Part shown: piece after piece, positions 7,322 to 16,086 of the stretch
Numbering within the stretch: position 1 is the first letter of the stretch
How the letters are laid out: each line of letters starts with the position of its first letter
Assembly: GCA_943912855.1 (NCBI GenBank)
Contig: CALTVC010000002.1
Location: 186,001-250,000 of the forward strand
Direction of reading: 5' to 3'
Length of the DNA stretch: 64,000 nt
Source: an uncultured Flavobacterium sp.
GTDB taxonomy: Bacteria > Bacteroidota > Bacteroidia > Flavobacteriales > Flavobacteriaceae
Notes under the pieces: model-generated
Told to the model about the DNA's origin: nothing
What the model saw: the letters and a program-made list of their open reading frames with translations, nothing else
The model's database searches: none
Translations under genes and position numbers: made by a program

Positions 7322-9754
7322 ATGATACTCAACTGGATAAAAATATTTTTACATCAGGTAAAGAACAACAAAGCGTTTACCATACTTAACGTATTGGGGC
7401 TATCGCTTGGTATTGCCGGGCTTGTATTTGCGATACTTTACTGGAATGATGAACAAAGTTACAATGCATCTAATCCTTATAAGGAAAATGTATTCTACAG
7501 TGTGTCTGATCTTGGCGATGATAAAGTATGGGGTTCTTCGACCGGAGCGCTCGATGCTGTAATAGACAAAGCCATACCCGAAGTACAGGAGCACTGTTTT
7601 ATGAACGAGTGGTACAATACCGACATTGTAAAGAGCGATGGCAAAAAAGTAATGGCCGAAAAGATTATAGATGCACAGGCTAACTTTTTCAGCTTTTTCC
7701 CTTTTCGTTTTATAAGCGGAAACCCAAAGACGGCACTTGCCCCGAATAAAACAGCCATTAGTACTGAACTTGCCGAAAAGCTTTTTGGAACTACAAACGT
7801 ACTGAATAAGGAGCTTACGTATGGCGAAAAAGTCTTTATCATAAGTGGTGTATTTCGCGTAGAAGGTAAATCGTCGTATATGCCGGATATGGTTACCAAC
7901 ATGATAGACTGGAAACTGAAAGAAGACATAAACAACTGGGGCAACTTTAGCTTCGGGATGTTTGTGAAGCTTAAAAACCCTAAGGACGCCCAACTGGTTT
8001 GTAAAAAAATAGAAGATCTCTATTTTGAAAACAGTACAAAAAAACATGCTCTTGAGGCTGGTATGACTCAGGAAGAATATGTAAAAAGGTTTGGAAGCAT
8101 AAAAGTATACCTTGAGGCTCTTAAAGACATAAGGCTGCATACTCTTGCAGGCGATGTTCCCGAAGGCAAAGGAAATTACCAGTTGCTCCTTATAATGTTT
8201 GGGCTGTCTACTCTAATTCTACTTATGTCTATTGCCAACTATGTAAACCTGGCTACGGCAAATGCCATTAAGCGTGCGAAAGAAGTTGGCGTACGAAAAA
8301 TACTTGGAGCATCTGGCGGAAACATCGTTTTACAATTTGTGTTTGAAACCGTAATGACAACACTGTTTGCTATACTGCTCGCACTGGTAATCATAGAAGT
8401 TTCACTACCCTACTACAATGCTTTCCTTAACAAAAAGCTAGTTATGACAGGTAGTGAGTTTTATGCACAGCTAGTGGGTATTTTTATTATTGTAGTGCTT
8501 GTAGCGGGTATTTTCCCTGCCACGTATGTATCTAAATTCAAACCTGTAGCGGTGCTACGCGGTAACGTGGGCAGAAGCAAAAGGGGGGTGTGGTTACGAA
8601 ACGGAATGCTTATAGCGCAGTTTGCCATAGCGGCCTTTTTTATCATAGGATCTTATATTATTTACAGCCAGGTAAATCATTTGGTTACAAAAGACAGAGG
8701 TTTTAATGCAGACAAAATAGTATCTGTATTTTACCGTAATCCGTACGATTTTAAAGTACCGGGCTACAAGAAAGCACTGTCTAACAAATATGATCACATT
8801 AAAGACCGTCTGCTTGCCATAAAAGGCGTGGAAGGAGTTTCGGGTACTACCACAAGTTTAGGGGATGCTTCAAGCTTTTATACAAGCTATGGCTATAACG
8901 GTAGTTCGTTTTCATTACGAAATATGGCGGTAGATTACGATGCGGTAGAAATGTTGCATTTCAAAATTAAAGACGGAAGAAGCCTTACCAGAACGTTTGC
9001 CGAAGATACAGGTACGTCTGTAATCCTTAACGAAACTGCCGTAAAATTCATGAAGATTAAGGCACCGGTTGTAGGCACTTTTCTGGACTGGAATACCGAC
9101 AAAAAATTTAAGATTATTGGTGTGGTCAAAGATTTTAATATTAACGGCCCTCATGAAAAAATAGCGCCTCTGATTATATATCACTACAAAAACCAGGACT
9201 GGATGCTACAAAATGTGCATCATCTCTATGTAAAAATAAGTCCTGATGATATGGAAGGCACCATTGCCGGAATAGAAAAGCTATGGACAGAAGAGGTAGA
9301 TCCTGATTTTCCGTTTCACTATGAATTTGTAGAAAAGGATTTTGCGCGTACCTACCGTCAGTACATACATCAGCGTAACCTGTTTTCATTGCTTAATGTA
9401 GTGGTTATAGTTATAGCATTATTCGGGCTGTTTGCCTTGGCATCGTTCAGCATAGAGCGTCGCATGAAAGAAATAGCCATACGCAAAACACTGGGTGCCA
9501 GCACTGCCCTACTGCTTAAAAATCTTTCTGCACAATATGTATGGTATTGTATCATTGGTTTTTTAATTGCAGCTGTTCCTGCCTGGATACTTTTAGATAA
9601 ATGGCTTCAGGGCTTTGCATACCGCATTGAAGTAACAGCCGTGCCTTTTATCATAGGGTTTATAGTACTTATGTTGCTTACTCTGATTGTAATATTAGGA
9701 AAGGCATACAAAGCCACAAGGGTAAAAGCGGTTACCTACCTTAAATACGAATAG
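7322..9754 (+). CDS. ABC transporter permease, FtsX/MacB type (second of tandem pair)
   Basis: An 810-residue paralogue of the preceding gene with the same order of domains: N-terminal segment in LNVLGLSLGIAGLVFA, periplasmic domain, FtsX domain with RAKEVGVRKILGASGG, second periplasmic domain and FtsX domain with RRMKEIAIRKTLGAST. Its ATG lies 2 bases after the stop of the first permease, so translation is probably coupled. The conserved cytoplasmic loops are near-identical between the two, while the periplasmic domains have drifted, as expected if they keep the same ATPase but differ in partner or substrate contacts. Confidence 0.95.
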   Translation: MILNWIKIFLHQVKNNKAFTILNVLGLSLGIAGLVFAILYWNDEQSYNASNPYKENVFYSVSDLGDDKVWGSSTGALDAVIDKAIPEVQEHCFMNEWYNTDIVKSDGKKVMAEKIIDAQANFFSFFPFRFISGNPKTALAPNKTAISTELAEKLFGTTNVLNKELTYGEKVFIISGVFRVEGKSSYMPDMVTNMIDWKLKEDINNWGNFSFGMFVKLKNPKDAQLVCKKIEDLYFENSTKKHALEAGMTQEEYVKRFGSIKVYLEALKDIRLHTLAGDVPEGKGNYQLLLIMFGLSTLILLMSIANYVNLATANAIKRAKEVGVRKILGASGGNIVLQFVFETVMTTLFAILLALVIIEVSLPYYNAFLNKKLVMTGSEFYAQLVGIFIIVVLVAGIFPATYVSKFKPVAVLRGNVGRSKRGVWLRNGMLIAQFAIAAFFIIGSYIIYSQVNHLVTKDRGFNADKIVSVFYRNPYDFKVPGYKKALSNKYDHIKDRLLAIKGVEGVSGTTTSLGDASSFYTSYGYNGSSFSLRNMAVDYDAVEMLHFKIKDGRSLTRTFAEDTGTSVILNETAVKFMKIKAPVVGTFLDWNTDKKFKIIGVVKDFNINGPHEKIAPLIIYHYKNQDWMLQNVHHLYVKISPDDMEGTIAGIEKLWTEEVDPDFPFHYEFVEKDFARTYRQYIHQRNLFSLLNVVVIVIALFGLFALASFSIERRMKEIAIRKTLGASTALLLKNLSAQYVWYCIIGFLIAAVPAWILLDKWLQGFAYRIEVTAVPFIIGFIVLMLLTLIVILGKAYKATRVKAVTYLKYE

Positions 9755-9778
9755 TTTTCCAAAAGTTGTTCTTTAATG

Positions 9779-9809
9779 ATATCCTGCGACTGTGTTAGTC
9801 GCAGGATAT
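9779..9809. terminator. Perfect 12-bp hairpin between permease and TolC-like genes
   Basis: Arms at 9779-9790 and 9798-9809 are perfectly complementary over 12 bases (core TCCTGCGAC/GTCGCAGGA) with a 7-base loop. The downstream tract is only TTATAC, so termination would be partial. Its place 15 bases before the TolC-like start suggests it lowers expression of that last gene or protects the upstream mRNA end. Confidence 0.6.
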
Positions 9810-9823
9810 TTATACAGTTAATT

Positions 9824-11152
9824 ATGAAAAGGTTATCCTACTACATAGCGTTACTTTTTATGGCTTCTTTGCAATGGGGCTACGCACAGCAACAGTTGAC
9901 ATTACAGCAATGCCTGGACATAGGGCTAAAAAATAGCCTTGATTTTCAGCTGAAACAACTAGATGTGCTTACTGCTGAAACTACCTACAGGAAACCATTA
10001 ATGGAATATCTGCCTACTGCAAGCATAAGCGGTAGCCATAATTACAACATCGGTTCGGTCATTGACCCTGCTACAAACAGCCGTATAAGCAGTAACATTC
10101 AAACAGACAATCTTTCGCTTAATGCCAACATAAACCTGCTTGACTTTAATATATTTACAAAATCAAGGCGCGATAAAATAGCATTACTGAAAGCCAAGGC
10201 AGATAAGGAAGCTACCATTGCGGAGTATTCTATATCGGTATTAGACAATTACATTAACGCGTTTTACACGCAGGAGCTTTTAAAAATACAGCAAACCCAA
10301 TTTGAAAATGCTAAGTTTAATCTTAACCGAATTACTAACGAGGTAACCATAGGCAGCAGACCAAAAAGCGACCTTTATGACATGCAGGTAAGTTATGCCC
10401 TAGAGGAAAGTAATTTGCTACAAACATCACAATTATTGTACAACCAAAAGTTGATGCTGTTACAACTGCTAAACGCTGAAAGCCTTTCTCCGGATGTGGT
10501 TAACCTTACCGGGTTTGATTCTCCTATTAAAAATGAAGTTGCAGATGTTAACCAAATAACTATAGATGCTCTTAAAGCGTATCCTACCGTTAAAGCCGCT
10601 AATTTATCTGTTTCTGTAGCTAAGAAAGAGGTTAAGATGCAGCGTAACTATTACCTACCGGTAATTTCGGGGTATTATAGTTATTCTTCTTTTTACTACC
10701 TGCCGGTAAACGGTAACCAATCGGTAAATCCGTTTTGGACACAGCTTAGCGATAACAAGAACCACTATGTAGGAGCACAGGTTAGCATACCGTTGTTTAA
10801 TGGTCTAAAAACACACAGAGATGTACAGCTTGCCAAAGTAAATGTTCAGAAAAGAGAAGTAGAACTAAAACAGGAGGAATTAAAACTACGCCAGTCCATA
10901 GAGCAGGAAACAGCAAAGCAACAACAGAATAATGTTTTGGCTGATACTATGCTCCAAACAAGGAATCACGCCGAAAAATCATTGGAAACAACACAGGCAA
11001 AATTTAGTAGCGGACTGGTAGATGCTATTGTTTTCTCAACTGCAAAGAACCAACTTTTAACCGCCGAATATAATTTGCTTAAAGCCCGGGTAAGTGCCAT
11101 CCATGCACATCTTAAACTAAAGTATTACCAATCCGGCAACTTTGGTATGTAG
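9824..11152 (+). CDS. TolC family outer-membrane efflux protein
   Basis: A 442-residue protein from the ATG at 9824, chosen because it gives a clean signal peptide (MKRLSYYIALLFMASLQWGYAQ). An earlier in-frame ATG at 9776 would add 16 poorly hydrophobic residues and lies at the edge of a hairpin. The mature part opens with LTLQQCLDIGLKNSLDFQ, the usual start of the outer-membrane efflux fold, and carries two long helical repeats. It is the last gene of the export operon and should be the trimeric exit duct across the outer membrane for the adaptor-ABC pump. Confidence 0.93.
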   Translation: MKRLSYYIALLFMASLQWGYAQQQLTLQQCLDIGLKNSLDFQLKQLDVLTAETTYRKPLMEYLPTASISGSHNYNIGSVIDPATNSRISSNIQTDNLSLNANINLLDFNIFTKSRRDKIALLKAKADKEATIAEYSISVLDNYINAFYTQELLKIQQTQFENAKFNLNRITNEVTIGSRPKSDLYDMQVSYALEESNLLQTSQLLYNQKLMLLQLLNAESLSPDVVNLTGFDSPIKNEVADVNQITIDALKAYPTVKAANLSVSVAKKEVKMQRNYYLPVISGYYSYSSFYYLPVNGNQSVNPFWTQLSDNKNHYVGAQVSIPLFNGLKTHRDVQLAKVNVQKREVELKQEELKLRQSIEQETAKQQQNNVLADTMLQTRNHAEKSLETTQAKFSSGLVDAIVFSTAKNQLLTAEYNLLKARVSAIHAHLKLKYYQSGNFGM

Positions 11153-11165
11153 TAAATAATCTTAA

Positions 11166-11191
11166 AAAAGGCAACCTTATGGCTGCCTTTT
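11166..11191 (+). terminator. Intrinsic terminator after the TolC-like gene
   Basis: Stem AAAAGGCA (11166-11173) with TGCCTTTT (11184-11191), and a small inner CC/GG pairing. It lies between convergent genes and can serve both strands. Confidence 0.65.
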
Positions 11192-11238
11192 GGGTTGATG
11201 GTTGACTTACATTATGAAAAAAACTATCACTTAAAAAA

Positions 11239-12288
11239 CTATTTCTTTATGAATTTACCACTGGTCTTTCTCTTTTCTGATTGCAAAGTAAGTATGTAAG
11301 TTCCCGACGGTAATGCCGATACATCCAGCACATCAGTTTTTTTACCTTTCTTTTCAATCATTATTTTACCATCAAGAGATGCTACCGTAATAACCTGCCA
11401 ATTATCTTTACTAAAGTGCAGTTTATCTCCTACGGGGTTCGGGTAAAAAAGCCCTTCACCTGCTGTAGGCTGGGGTTTTACAAGAGTTTGCAATGCTATT
11501 TCCTCTATAGAAAAATCTGCGAAAAGCAATTGTTCATCGCGTAGCATATCAGGGCTTAAAAGGCTTCGGTAAATACCCCATTTAGGTCGGACTCCATCAG
11601 CATTTGTGCGCCACATTCTTATGTTATCATTACTGTAATTGAGTAATGTATTGCCGTCACTTATCCTTTTAATTACAATAGAATACGCACCGGGATTTGC
11701 ATACGTAATGGTTTCAGTAGCTTCAACCCACGTACCTTTAAACAGACTTAGATTGGCAAACGCCATTTGGTTAGAAACCAAACTGTCTGAATGCATTACC
11801 TGTAGCTTTTGCGGGTTGCCACTTCTGGCAATCAGCGATACTACCGGAATATCATCATATGGGCCACCGTACGCTTTTATCTGGTGAATGTGGGTAAATC
11901 GGTTTGATGGCTGAAAACCCTCGTCCAGTTTAAACTTCCACTTATACACTACCGTTTCGCCATAGCTACCTATGAGATTTGCGGGAGATTGGTTATATGT
12001 CTTAATCTCATTTCGCTGACGGTCGTATTTAATACAGCGGTCATTATCAGGCGACACATGTATATGGAATTTAAACACATACTTATTCAGTTCATTATCC
12101 CAAACTTCTTCTATATGCCTGCCAAAAGCCGTATGCACACAGTCTGGCGGTTCGGTAACATCATAACCAGGAGCAAACACACTGTTTATAAGTTCGTATG
12201 TATTTCCGGGTCCATCGGCACTAAGCACGGTAGGCTGGGCGAAACATACTCCGGAAAATAACAAGAGCGAGTATTTCAGTAATTTCAT
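11239..12288 (-). CDS. Secreted polysaccharide-lyase-like protein with T9SS sorting domain
   Basis: A 349-residue protein with a signal peptide (MKLLKYSLLLFSGVCFAQ), a concanavalin-like beta-jelly-roll of about 250 residues (motifs FTHIHQIKAYGG, PVVSLIAR, KWGIYRS) and a C-terminal T9SS domain (FYPNPVGDKLHF ... LPSGTYILTL). The His/Gln/Lys/Tyr motifs recall the PF14099-type lyases and more distantly PL7/PL20, but the PL7 signatures RxELR and YxKxGxYxQ are absent. As the last gene of the alginate operon, overlapping the aldolase start by 4 bases, it is likely an extracellular uronate lyase. Exact family and substrate are not certain. Confidence 0.65.
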   Translation of the reverse strand: MKLLKYSLLLFSGVCFAQPTVLSADGPGNTYELINSVFAPGYDVTEPPDCVHTAFGRHIEEVWDNELNKYVFKFHIHVSPDNDRCIKYDRQRNEIKTYNQSPANLIGSYGETVVYKWKFKLDEGFQPSNRFTHIHQIKAYGGPYDDIPVVSLIARSGNPQKLQVMHSDSLVSNQMAFANLSLFKGTWVEATETITYANPGAYSIVIKRISDGNTLLNYSNDNIRMWRTNADGVRPKWGIYRSLLSPDMLRDEQLLFADFSIEEIALQTLVKPQPTAGEGLFYPNPVGDKLHFSKDNWQVITVASLDGKIMIEKKGKKTDVLDVSALPSGTYILTLQSEKRKTSGKFIKK

Positions 12289-12971
12289 TGGTTTATTTTT
12301 TTCAATTTAAACTCAGCAAATACATTAACCGCAAGTAGTGCATTGGCTTCAATAAGCTGGTAATCATAATGCCCGTTAGCATCTTTTATAAAAAGTTGCG
12401 AACCTAACCCCACACAATACGCCCCTGCCGAAAGAAACTTCGTAATGCTTTCTGCCGTAGGTTGTACACCACCTGTAGGCATAATGTTTGTCCATGGACA
12501 CGGGCCTTTAACCGCTTTTATAAATTCAAATCCGCCCACCTGTTCCGCCGGGAAAATCTTTACAACATCAGCACCCAGGCTCTCGGCTGTACTGATTTCG
12601 GTCAGCGAGCCACAACCGGGCATCCACGGAATTTTATGGCGGTTACATACCTGTGCCGTTTCAGCATTAACTACAGGTGCCACTACAAAATTAGCGCCTA
12701 TTTGCATATACAGTGCAGCGGTAGGTGCATCTACCACCGAACCAATACCTAAAATTAATTCAGGCAGTTCGGTTGTAGCCCAGTTTAAAAGTGTTTCAAA
12801 TACTTTATGAGCCCCATCGCCACGATTTGTAAATTCAAAAACACGCACCCCACCATCGTAAACGGCCTTAGCAATAAGCTTACAAATTTCTGCATTGGGG
12901 TGGTAAAACACAGGTACAATACCATTTTTATGGAGAGTATTAAGTACTTGTAATTTTGTAAATTGAGCCAT
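12285..12971 (-). CDS. eda: KDPG aldolase (2-dehydro-3-deoxy-phosphogluconate aldolase / KHG aldolase)
   Basis: A 228-residue class I aldolase. E46 and R50 (FEFTNR) and the Schiff-base lysine K138 in VVKIFPAE match the catalytic set of the KDPG aldolases, and the phosphate loop MPTGGV is at 164-169. It splits 2-keto-3-deoxy-6-phosphogluconate into pyruvate and glyceraldehyde-3-phosphate in the cytoplasm, the last step of alginate monomer breakdown. The stop overlaps the next gene's start by 4 bases and the start lies 2 bases after the kinase stop. The family motif often written GAGTV is GIGSV here, a mild change. Confidence 0.95.
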   Translation of the reverse strand: MAQFTKLQVLNTLHKNGIVPVFYHPNAEICKLIAKAVYDGGVRVFEFTNRGDGAHKVFETLLNWATTELPELILGIGSVVDAPTAALYMQIGANFVVAPVVNAETAQVCNRHKIPWMPGCGSLTEISTAESLGADVVKIFPAEQVGGFEFIKAVKGPCPWTNIMPTGGVQPTAESITKFLSAGAYCVGLGSQLFIKDANGHYDYQLIEANALLAVNVFAEFKLKKINQ

Positions 12972-12973
12972 AA

Positions 12974-13981
12974 TTATCGTTTAAGCCTTCCCGAAGTGTT
13001 ACCCTCGGCAATTTGTTGAATTTCATAAGCCGAAGCCAAATTTGCATCCCCTTCTATCGTGTGTTTTATGGCACAGGCAGCATTAGCAAAAGCTATTGTT
13101 TCATAGAGTGAATATCCTTGTATCTCGCCATAAATTGCTCCGGCGGCAAAAGCATCACCGGTACCTATACGGTCTGTAATATGGGTAATCTCAATCGGAT
13201 TGGTTTTTACTACATCAGTACCATCCCACACCCGGGCTTCAATTTCATGCCAGGTTGCATTACGTCCTGTACGGGTCTTATCGTATACTTTCCTGATTTT
13301 AGGAAATGTCTGTTGCAAAGCAATGCATCCTCTTTCAAAATCAGCATCAGAAAAGTCAAAGTCGGTTCCTAAGAGTTCATTGAACTGCTCTGCACCGCCT
13401 ATAAAAATATCGCTAAGGGCTACCAGTTCCTTTAAAACCGGAGCAGCTTCCTGTCCGTATTGCCAAAGCCCATTTCTATATGCCGGATCGCACGACACCG
13501 TAACCCCCAACTCCTTTGCGGTTTCAAGTGCCTGCTTTAAAGCAAGGTAATTGTTTTCGGAATGAGCAGGTGTAATACCTGTCCAATGGAACCAACCTGC
13601 ATCTTTAAGGATTTCTTCCCAATTAATATCTTCAGGCTTCAATGCCCTGAATACCGAATGATTTCGGTTATAGGAGATAACACCTGAACGTACCACCGAT
13701 CCTGTTTCAGAGAAATACAATCCGAGTGGCTCTACTCCTTTTTGAACAAAAGAAACATCTACACCGTGTCCCCTGAAAAATGTGAGTGCAGCGTTGCCCA
13801 AAAAGTCATCACTTACGCGGGTTATATGGGCTGAAGGAATTCCCATTATAGCAAGTGACACCGCCACATTTGCCTCAGTCCCTCCGTAATACACATCAAG
13901 ACTGTTAGACTGTATCATTTTTTTATAGCCCGGCGGACTAAGCCGGGCCATAATTTCACCAAAGGTGACAACTTTCTTCAT
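12974..13981 (-). CDS. kdgK: 2-keto-3-deoxygluconate kinase (PfkB family)
   Basis: A 335-residue ribokinase-family sugar kinase. The N-terminal GGTEANVAVSLA (33-44) is the PfkB signature 1 region, and GTGDAF (273-278) holds the catalytic base D276 and the anion hole. It phosphorylates 2-keto-3-deoxygluconate to KDPG. Its place between the DEH reductase and KDPG aldolase genes, with gaps of 2 and 9 bases, fixes the substrate well. The length fits bacterial KDG kinases. Confidence 0.94.
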   Translation of the reverse strand: MKKVVTFGEIMARLSPPGYKKMIQSNSLDVYYGGTEANVAVSLAIMGIPSAHITRVSDDFLGNAALTFFRGHGVDVSFVQKGVEPLGLYFSETGSVVRSGVISYNRNHSVFRALKPEDINWEEILKDAGWFHWTGITPAHSENNYLALKQALETAKELGVTVSCDPAYRNGLWQYGQEAAPVLKELVALSDIFIGGAEQFNELLGTDFDFSDADFERGCIALQQTFPKIRKVYDKTRTGRNATWHEIEARVWDGTDVVKTNPIEITHITDRIGTGDAFAAGAIYGEIQGYSLYETIAFANAACAIKHTIEGDANLASAYEIQQIAEGNTSGRLKR

Positions 13982-13990
13982 TTGGTTATA

Positions 13991-14749
13991 TTAACTAAAA
14001 GCGGTACCGCCGTTAATGTCTATGTTGTTACCGGTTATGAACGATGCCGCATCTGAAGCAAGGAATACTACAAGCTCAGCAACTTCAGCAGCCTGTCCTT
14101 CTCTTCTTAATGGAGTAGAATTGGCTACATTAGTTCTAACTTCCGGTTTTGTAAACGTATCGTGGAATGCCGTAGAAATCATACCAGGACATAGCGAGTT
14201 AACCCTTATACCCGATGGTCCGAATTCCTTGGCAAGCGAACGTGTATACGTCATAACACCACCTTTTGCAGTAGCATAAATAGAGGCACCCGGCCCACCA
14301 CCATCGCGTGCTGCCTGACTGGCAAAGTTTACTATAGAAGCGCCACTTTTCATAAGTGGTTTAAACGCCTTAGTTACCAGGAAAACCGATTTAAGGTTCA
14401 CATCAATAAGCAGGTCAAAAAAGTCCTCATCCATTTCTTCAATGGTTTTACGACCTATAAGTCCGCCTGCAACATTTATCAGAATATGTACTTCTTCGCC
14501 AAATGCCTCTTTGCTAGCAGCCACCAGTCCGTCTATGTCGACTTGCTTAGTCATATCTCCCTGATAGATGATAGCTTGCCCGCCTGCTTCATTGATCAGC
14601 CTTAATGTTTCATTTCCGTCTTCATCGCTCAGGTAATAATTTACGACTACCTTAGCTCCTTCTTTGGCAAGTTTTACCGCTACCGCCCTACCTATGTCGC
14701 GGGCGCCACCTGTTACTACTGCCACTTTTCCTTGTAATTTCATTTTCAA
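13991..14749 (-). CDS. SDR-family reductase, probable 4-deoxy-L-erythro-5-hexoseulose uronate (DEH) reductase
   Basis: A 252-residue classical short-chain dehydrogenase: TGGARDIG (13-20) binds NAD(P)H, NVAGG is at 92-96, and the catalytic set is S144, Y158 and K162 (YATAK). Enzymes of this family in alginate loci reduce DEH to 2-keto-3-deoxygluconate, and the adjacent KDG kinase and KdgF genes support that role. Two starts two codons apart (MKMK) are possible. Specificity for NADH or NADPH cannot be read with confidence. A KduD-type step in pectin breakdown is the main alternative and is made unlikely by the PL6/PL17 genes. Confidence 0.88.
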   Translation of the reverse strand: MKMKLQGKVAVVTGGARDIGRAVAVKLAKEGAKVVVNYYLSDEDGNETLRLINEAGGQAIIYQGDMTKQVDIDGLVAASKEAFGEEVHILINVAGGLIGRKTIEEMDEDFFDLLIDVNLKSVFLVTKAFKPLMKSGASIVNFASQAARDGGGPGASIYATAKGGVMTYTRSLAKEFGPSGIRVNSLCPGMISTAFHDTFTKPEVRTNVANSTPLRREGQAAEVAELVVFLASDAASFITGNNIDINGGTAFS

Positions 14750-14767
14750 TTGGTTATTTATGTTAAT

Positions 14768-16042
14768 TTAAACTTTTACTTGCTGTATTTTTTTAATAAA
14801 GGTAAATACCGATGCTATGCCCAGCGGTACAAAAACCGCTATGATTATAAATGCCGGAGTGTATGATTCTTTGGTAATTATGGGGATAAGGAAGTTCATT
14901 ACTATTACCGATACTACCCCTATCATACCGCCAAAGCCAGCCAGTGCTCCTACTGATTTTTTATCTAACAAATCACTCGGAAGTGTTTGTATGTTGCCTA
15001 TGCCAAACTGAAAGCCAAACAATACAAACGATACTATTATCACAAACTTCAGAGGAGTATCGGCTATGAATATGGTAGCCATAAGACCAAGGAACATTAT
15101 AATACCTGCTATGATAATGGCTTGTTTACGACCTTTGTCTACTGATTGTGTTTTGGCAATCACACTCCCCGAATACCATCCTCCGGCAAGGCTGCCCAAG
15201 GCTGCACCCACATAAGGTACCCAGGCAAATAAGCCTATTTGTTTTACATCAAATCCGTATGTTTTTTGGAGGTAAATAGGCATCCAGCCCACAAACAGCC
15301 ACCAGATTGGTTCAAAGAAAAAACGGCTGCAAACCACTCCCCATGCCTCTTTGTGTGAAAGTATCTGCTTTAGCGAAAGTGCTTTAGTATCTGAAGGGAT
15401 ATTGGTTTCGCCTTCAACATATTCAGTCTGACCTGAAATAAGCAACTTTTCCTCATCGGTTATCCATGGATGATCTTTGGGTTGTTTCTTATTGATTATT
15501 AACCATGGGATTATCCATAGCAATCCCATTGAGCCAATGATAATAAATGTGGTTTTCCAACCGTAACCCGCATACATAAAGGCTATGAATGGCGGTGCAA
15601 CTACAGACCCCAATGATGCACCGGCATTAAAAATGCCCTGCGCTACAGCACGTTCTTTCATGGGAAACCATTCGGCATTGCTCTTGGCTGCGCCCGGCCA
15701 GTTACCGGCCTCTGACACGCCTAAAAAAAGGCGTGCCACAGCCAGTGAAGAAAACCCTTTTACCGCAAAGTGCATAAGGGAAGACACGGACCAAACGAAA
15801 ATAGAAACAACATACCCCAAACGCGTGCCTATCTTATCAAAAAGGCTGCCCGAAAGTGACTGCCCCAGCGCATAAGCCACCATGAACATATTAAGTATAA
15901 GGGCATAATCAGCCTCGGTCATGCCAAGGTCTTTGCCCATAGCCGGCCACATTATAGATAATGCAGAACGGTCAATGTAGTTAATAATGGTAGCTATGCC
16001 TATGAGCGTAATAATCCACCATCGTAAGCCTTTAATCTTCAT
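14768..16042 (-). CDS. MFS transporter, hexuronate (ExuT/ACS) type
   Basis: A 424-residue membrane protein with about 12 hydrophobic segments. It shows the anion:cation symporter hallmarks IINYIDRSALSIMWP in TM1 and DKIGTRLGYV in the loop after TM2, plus GVSEAGNWPGAAKSNAEWFP, typical of hexuronate transporters. It should bring unsaturated uronate or DEH across the inner membrane by proton symport. It lies between the reductase gene and a T9SS protein gene, all on one strand. Confidence 0.92.
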   Translation of the reverse strand: MKIKGLRWWIITLIGIATIINYIDRSALSIMWPAMGKDLGMTEADYALILNMFMVAYALGQSLSGSLFDKIGTRLGYVVSIFVWSVSSLMHFAVKGFSSLAVARLFLGVSEAGNWPGAAKSNAEWFPMKERAVAQGIFNAGASLGSVVAPPFIAFMYAGYGWKTTFIIIGSMGLLWIIPWLIINKKQPKDHPWITDEEKLLISGQTEYVEGETNIPSDTKALSLKQILSHKEAWGVVCSRFFFEPIWWLFVGWMPIYLQKTYGFDVKQIGLFAWVPYVGAALGSLAGGWYSGSVIAKTQSVDKGRKQAIIIAGIIMFLGLMATIFIADTPLKFVIIVSFVLFGFQFGIGNIQTLPSDLLDKKSVGALAGFGGMIGVVSVIVMNFLIPIITKESYTPAFIIIAVFVPLGIASVFTFIKKIQQVKV

Positions 16043-16086
16043 AATTGGTAAGTAATGGCATACTGCACTATGGCAGCAAGCCTGAA

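Noticed and set aside
7400..8140. Open frame of 246 codons opposite the second permease
   Set aside because: It is antisense to a well-supported permease and its translation is low-complexity aromatic and basic sequence with no fold.
9776..9823. Earlier start for the TolC-like protein
   Set aside because: It would add a polar Cys-rich stretch before the signal peptide, and its ATG abuts a 12-bp hairpin that would hide the initiation region.
11239..12288. Call as a standard PL7 alginate lyase
   Set aside because: The RxELR and YxKxGxYxQ motifs required for PL7 are absent, so only a broader lyase-like call is made.
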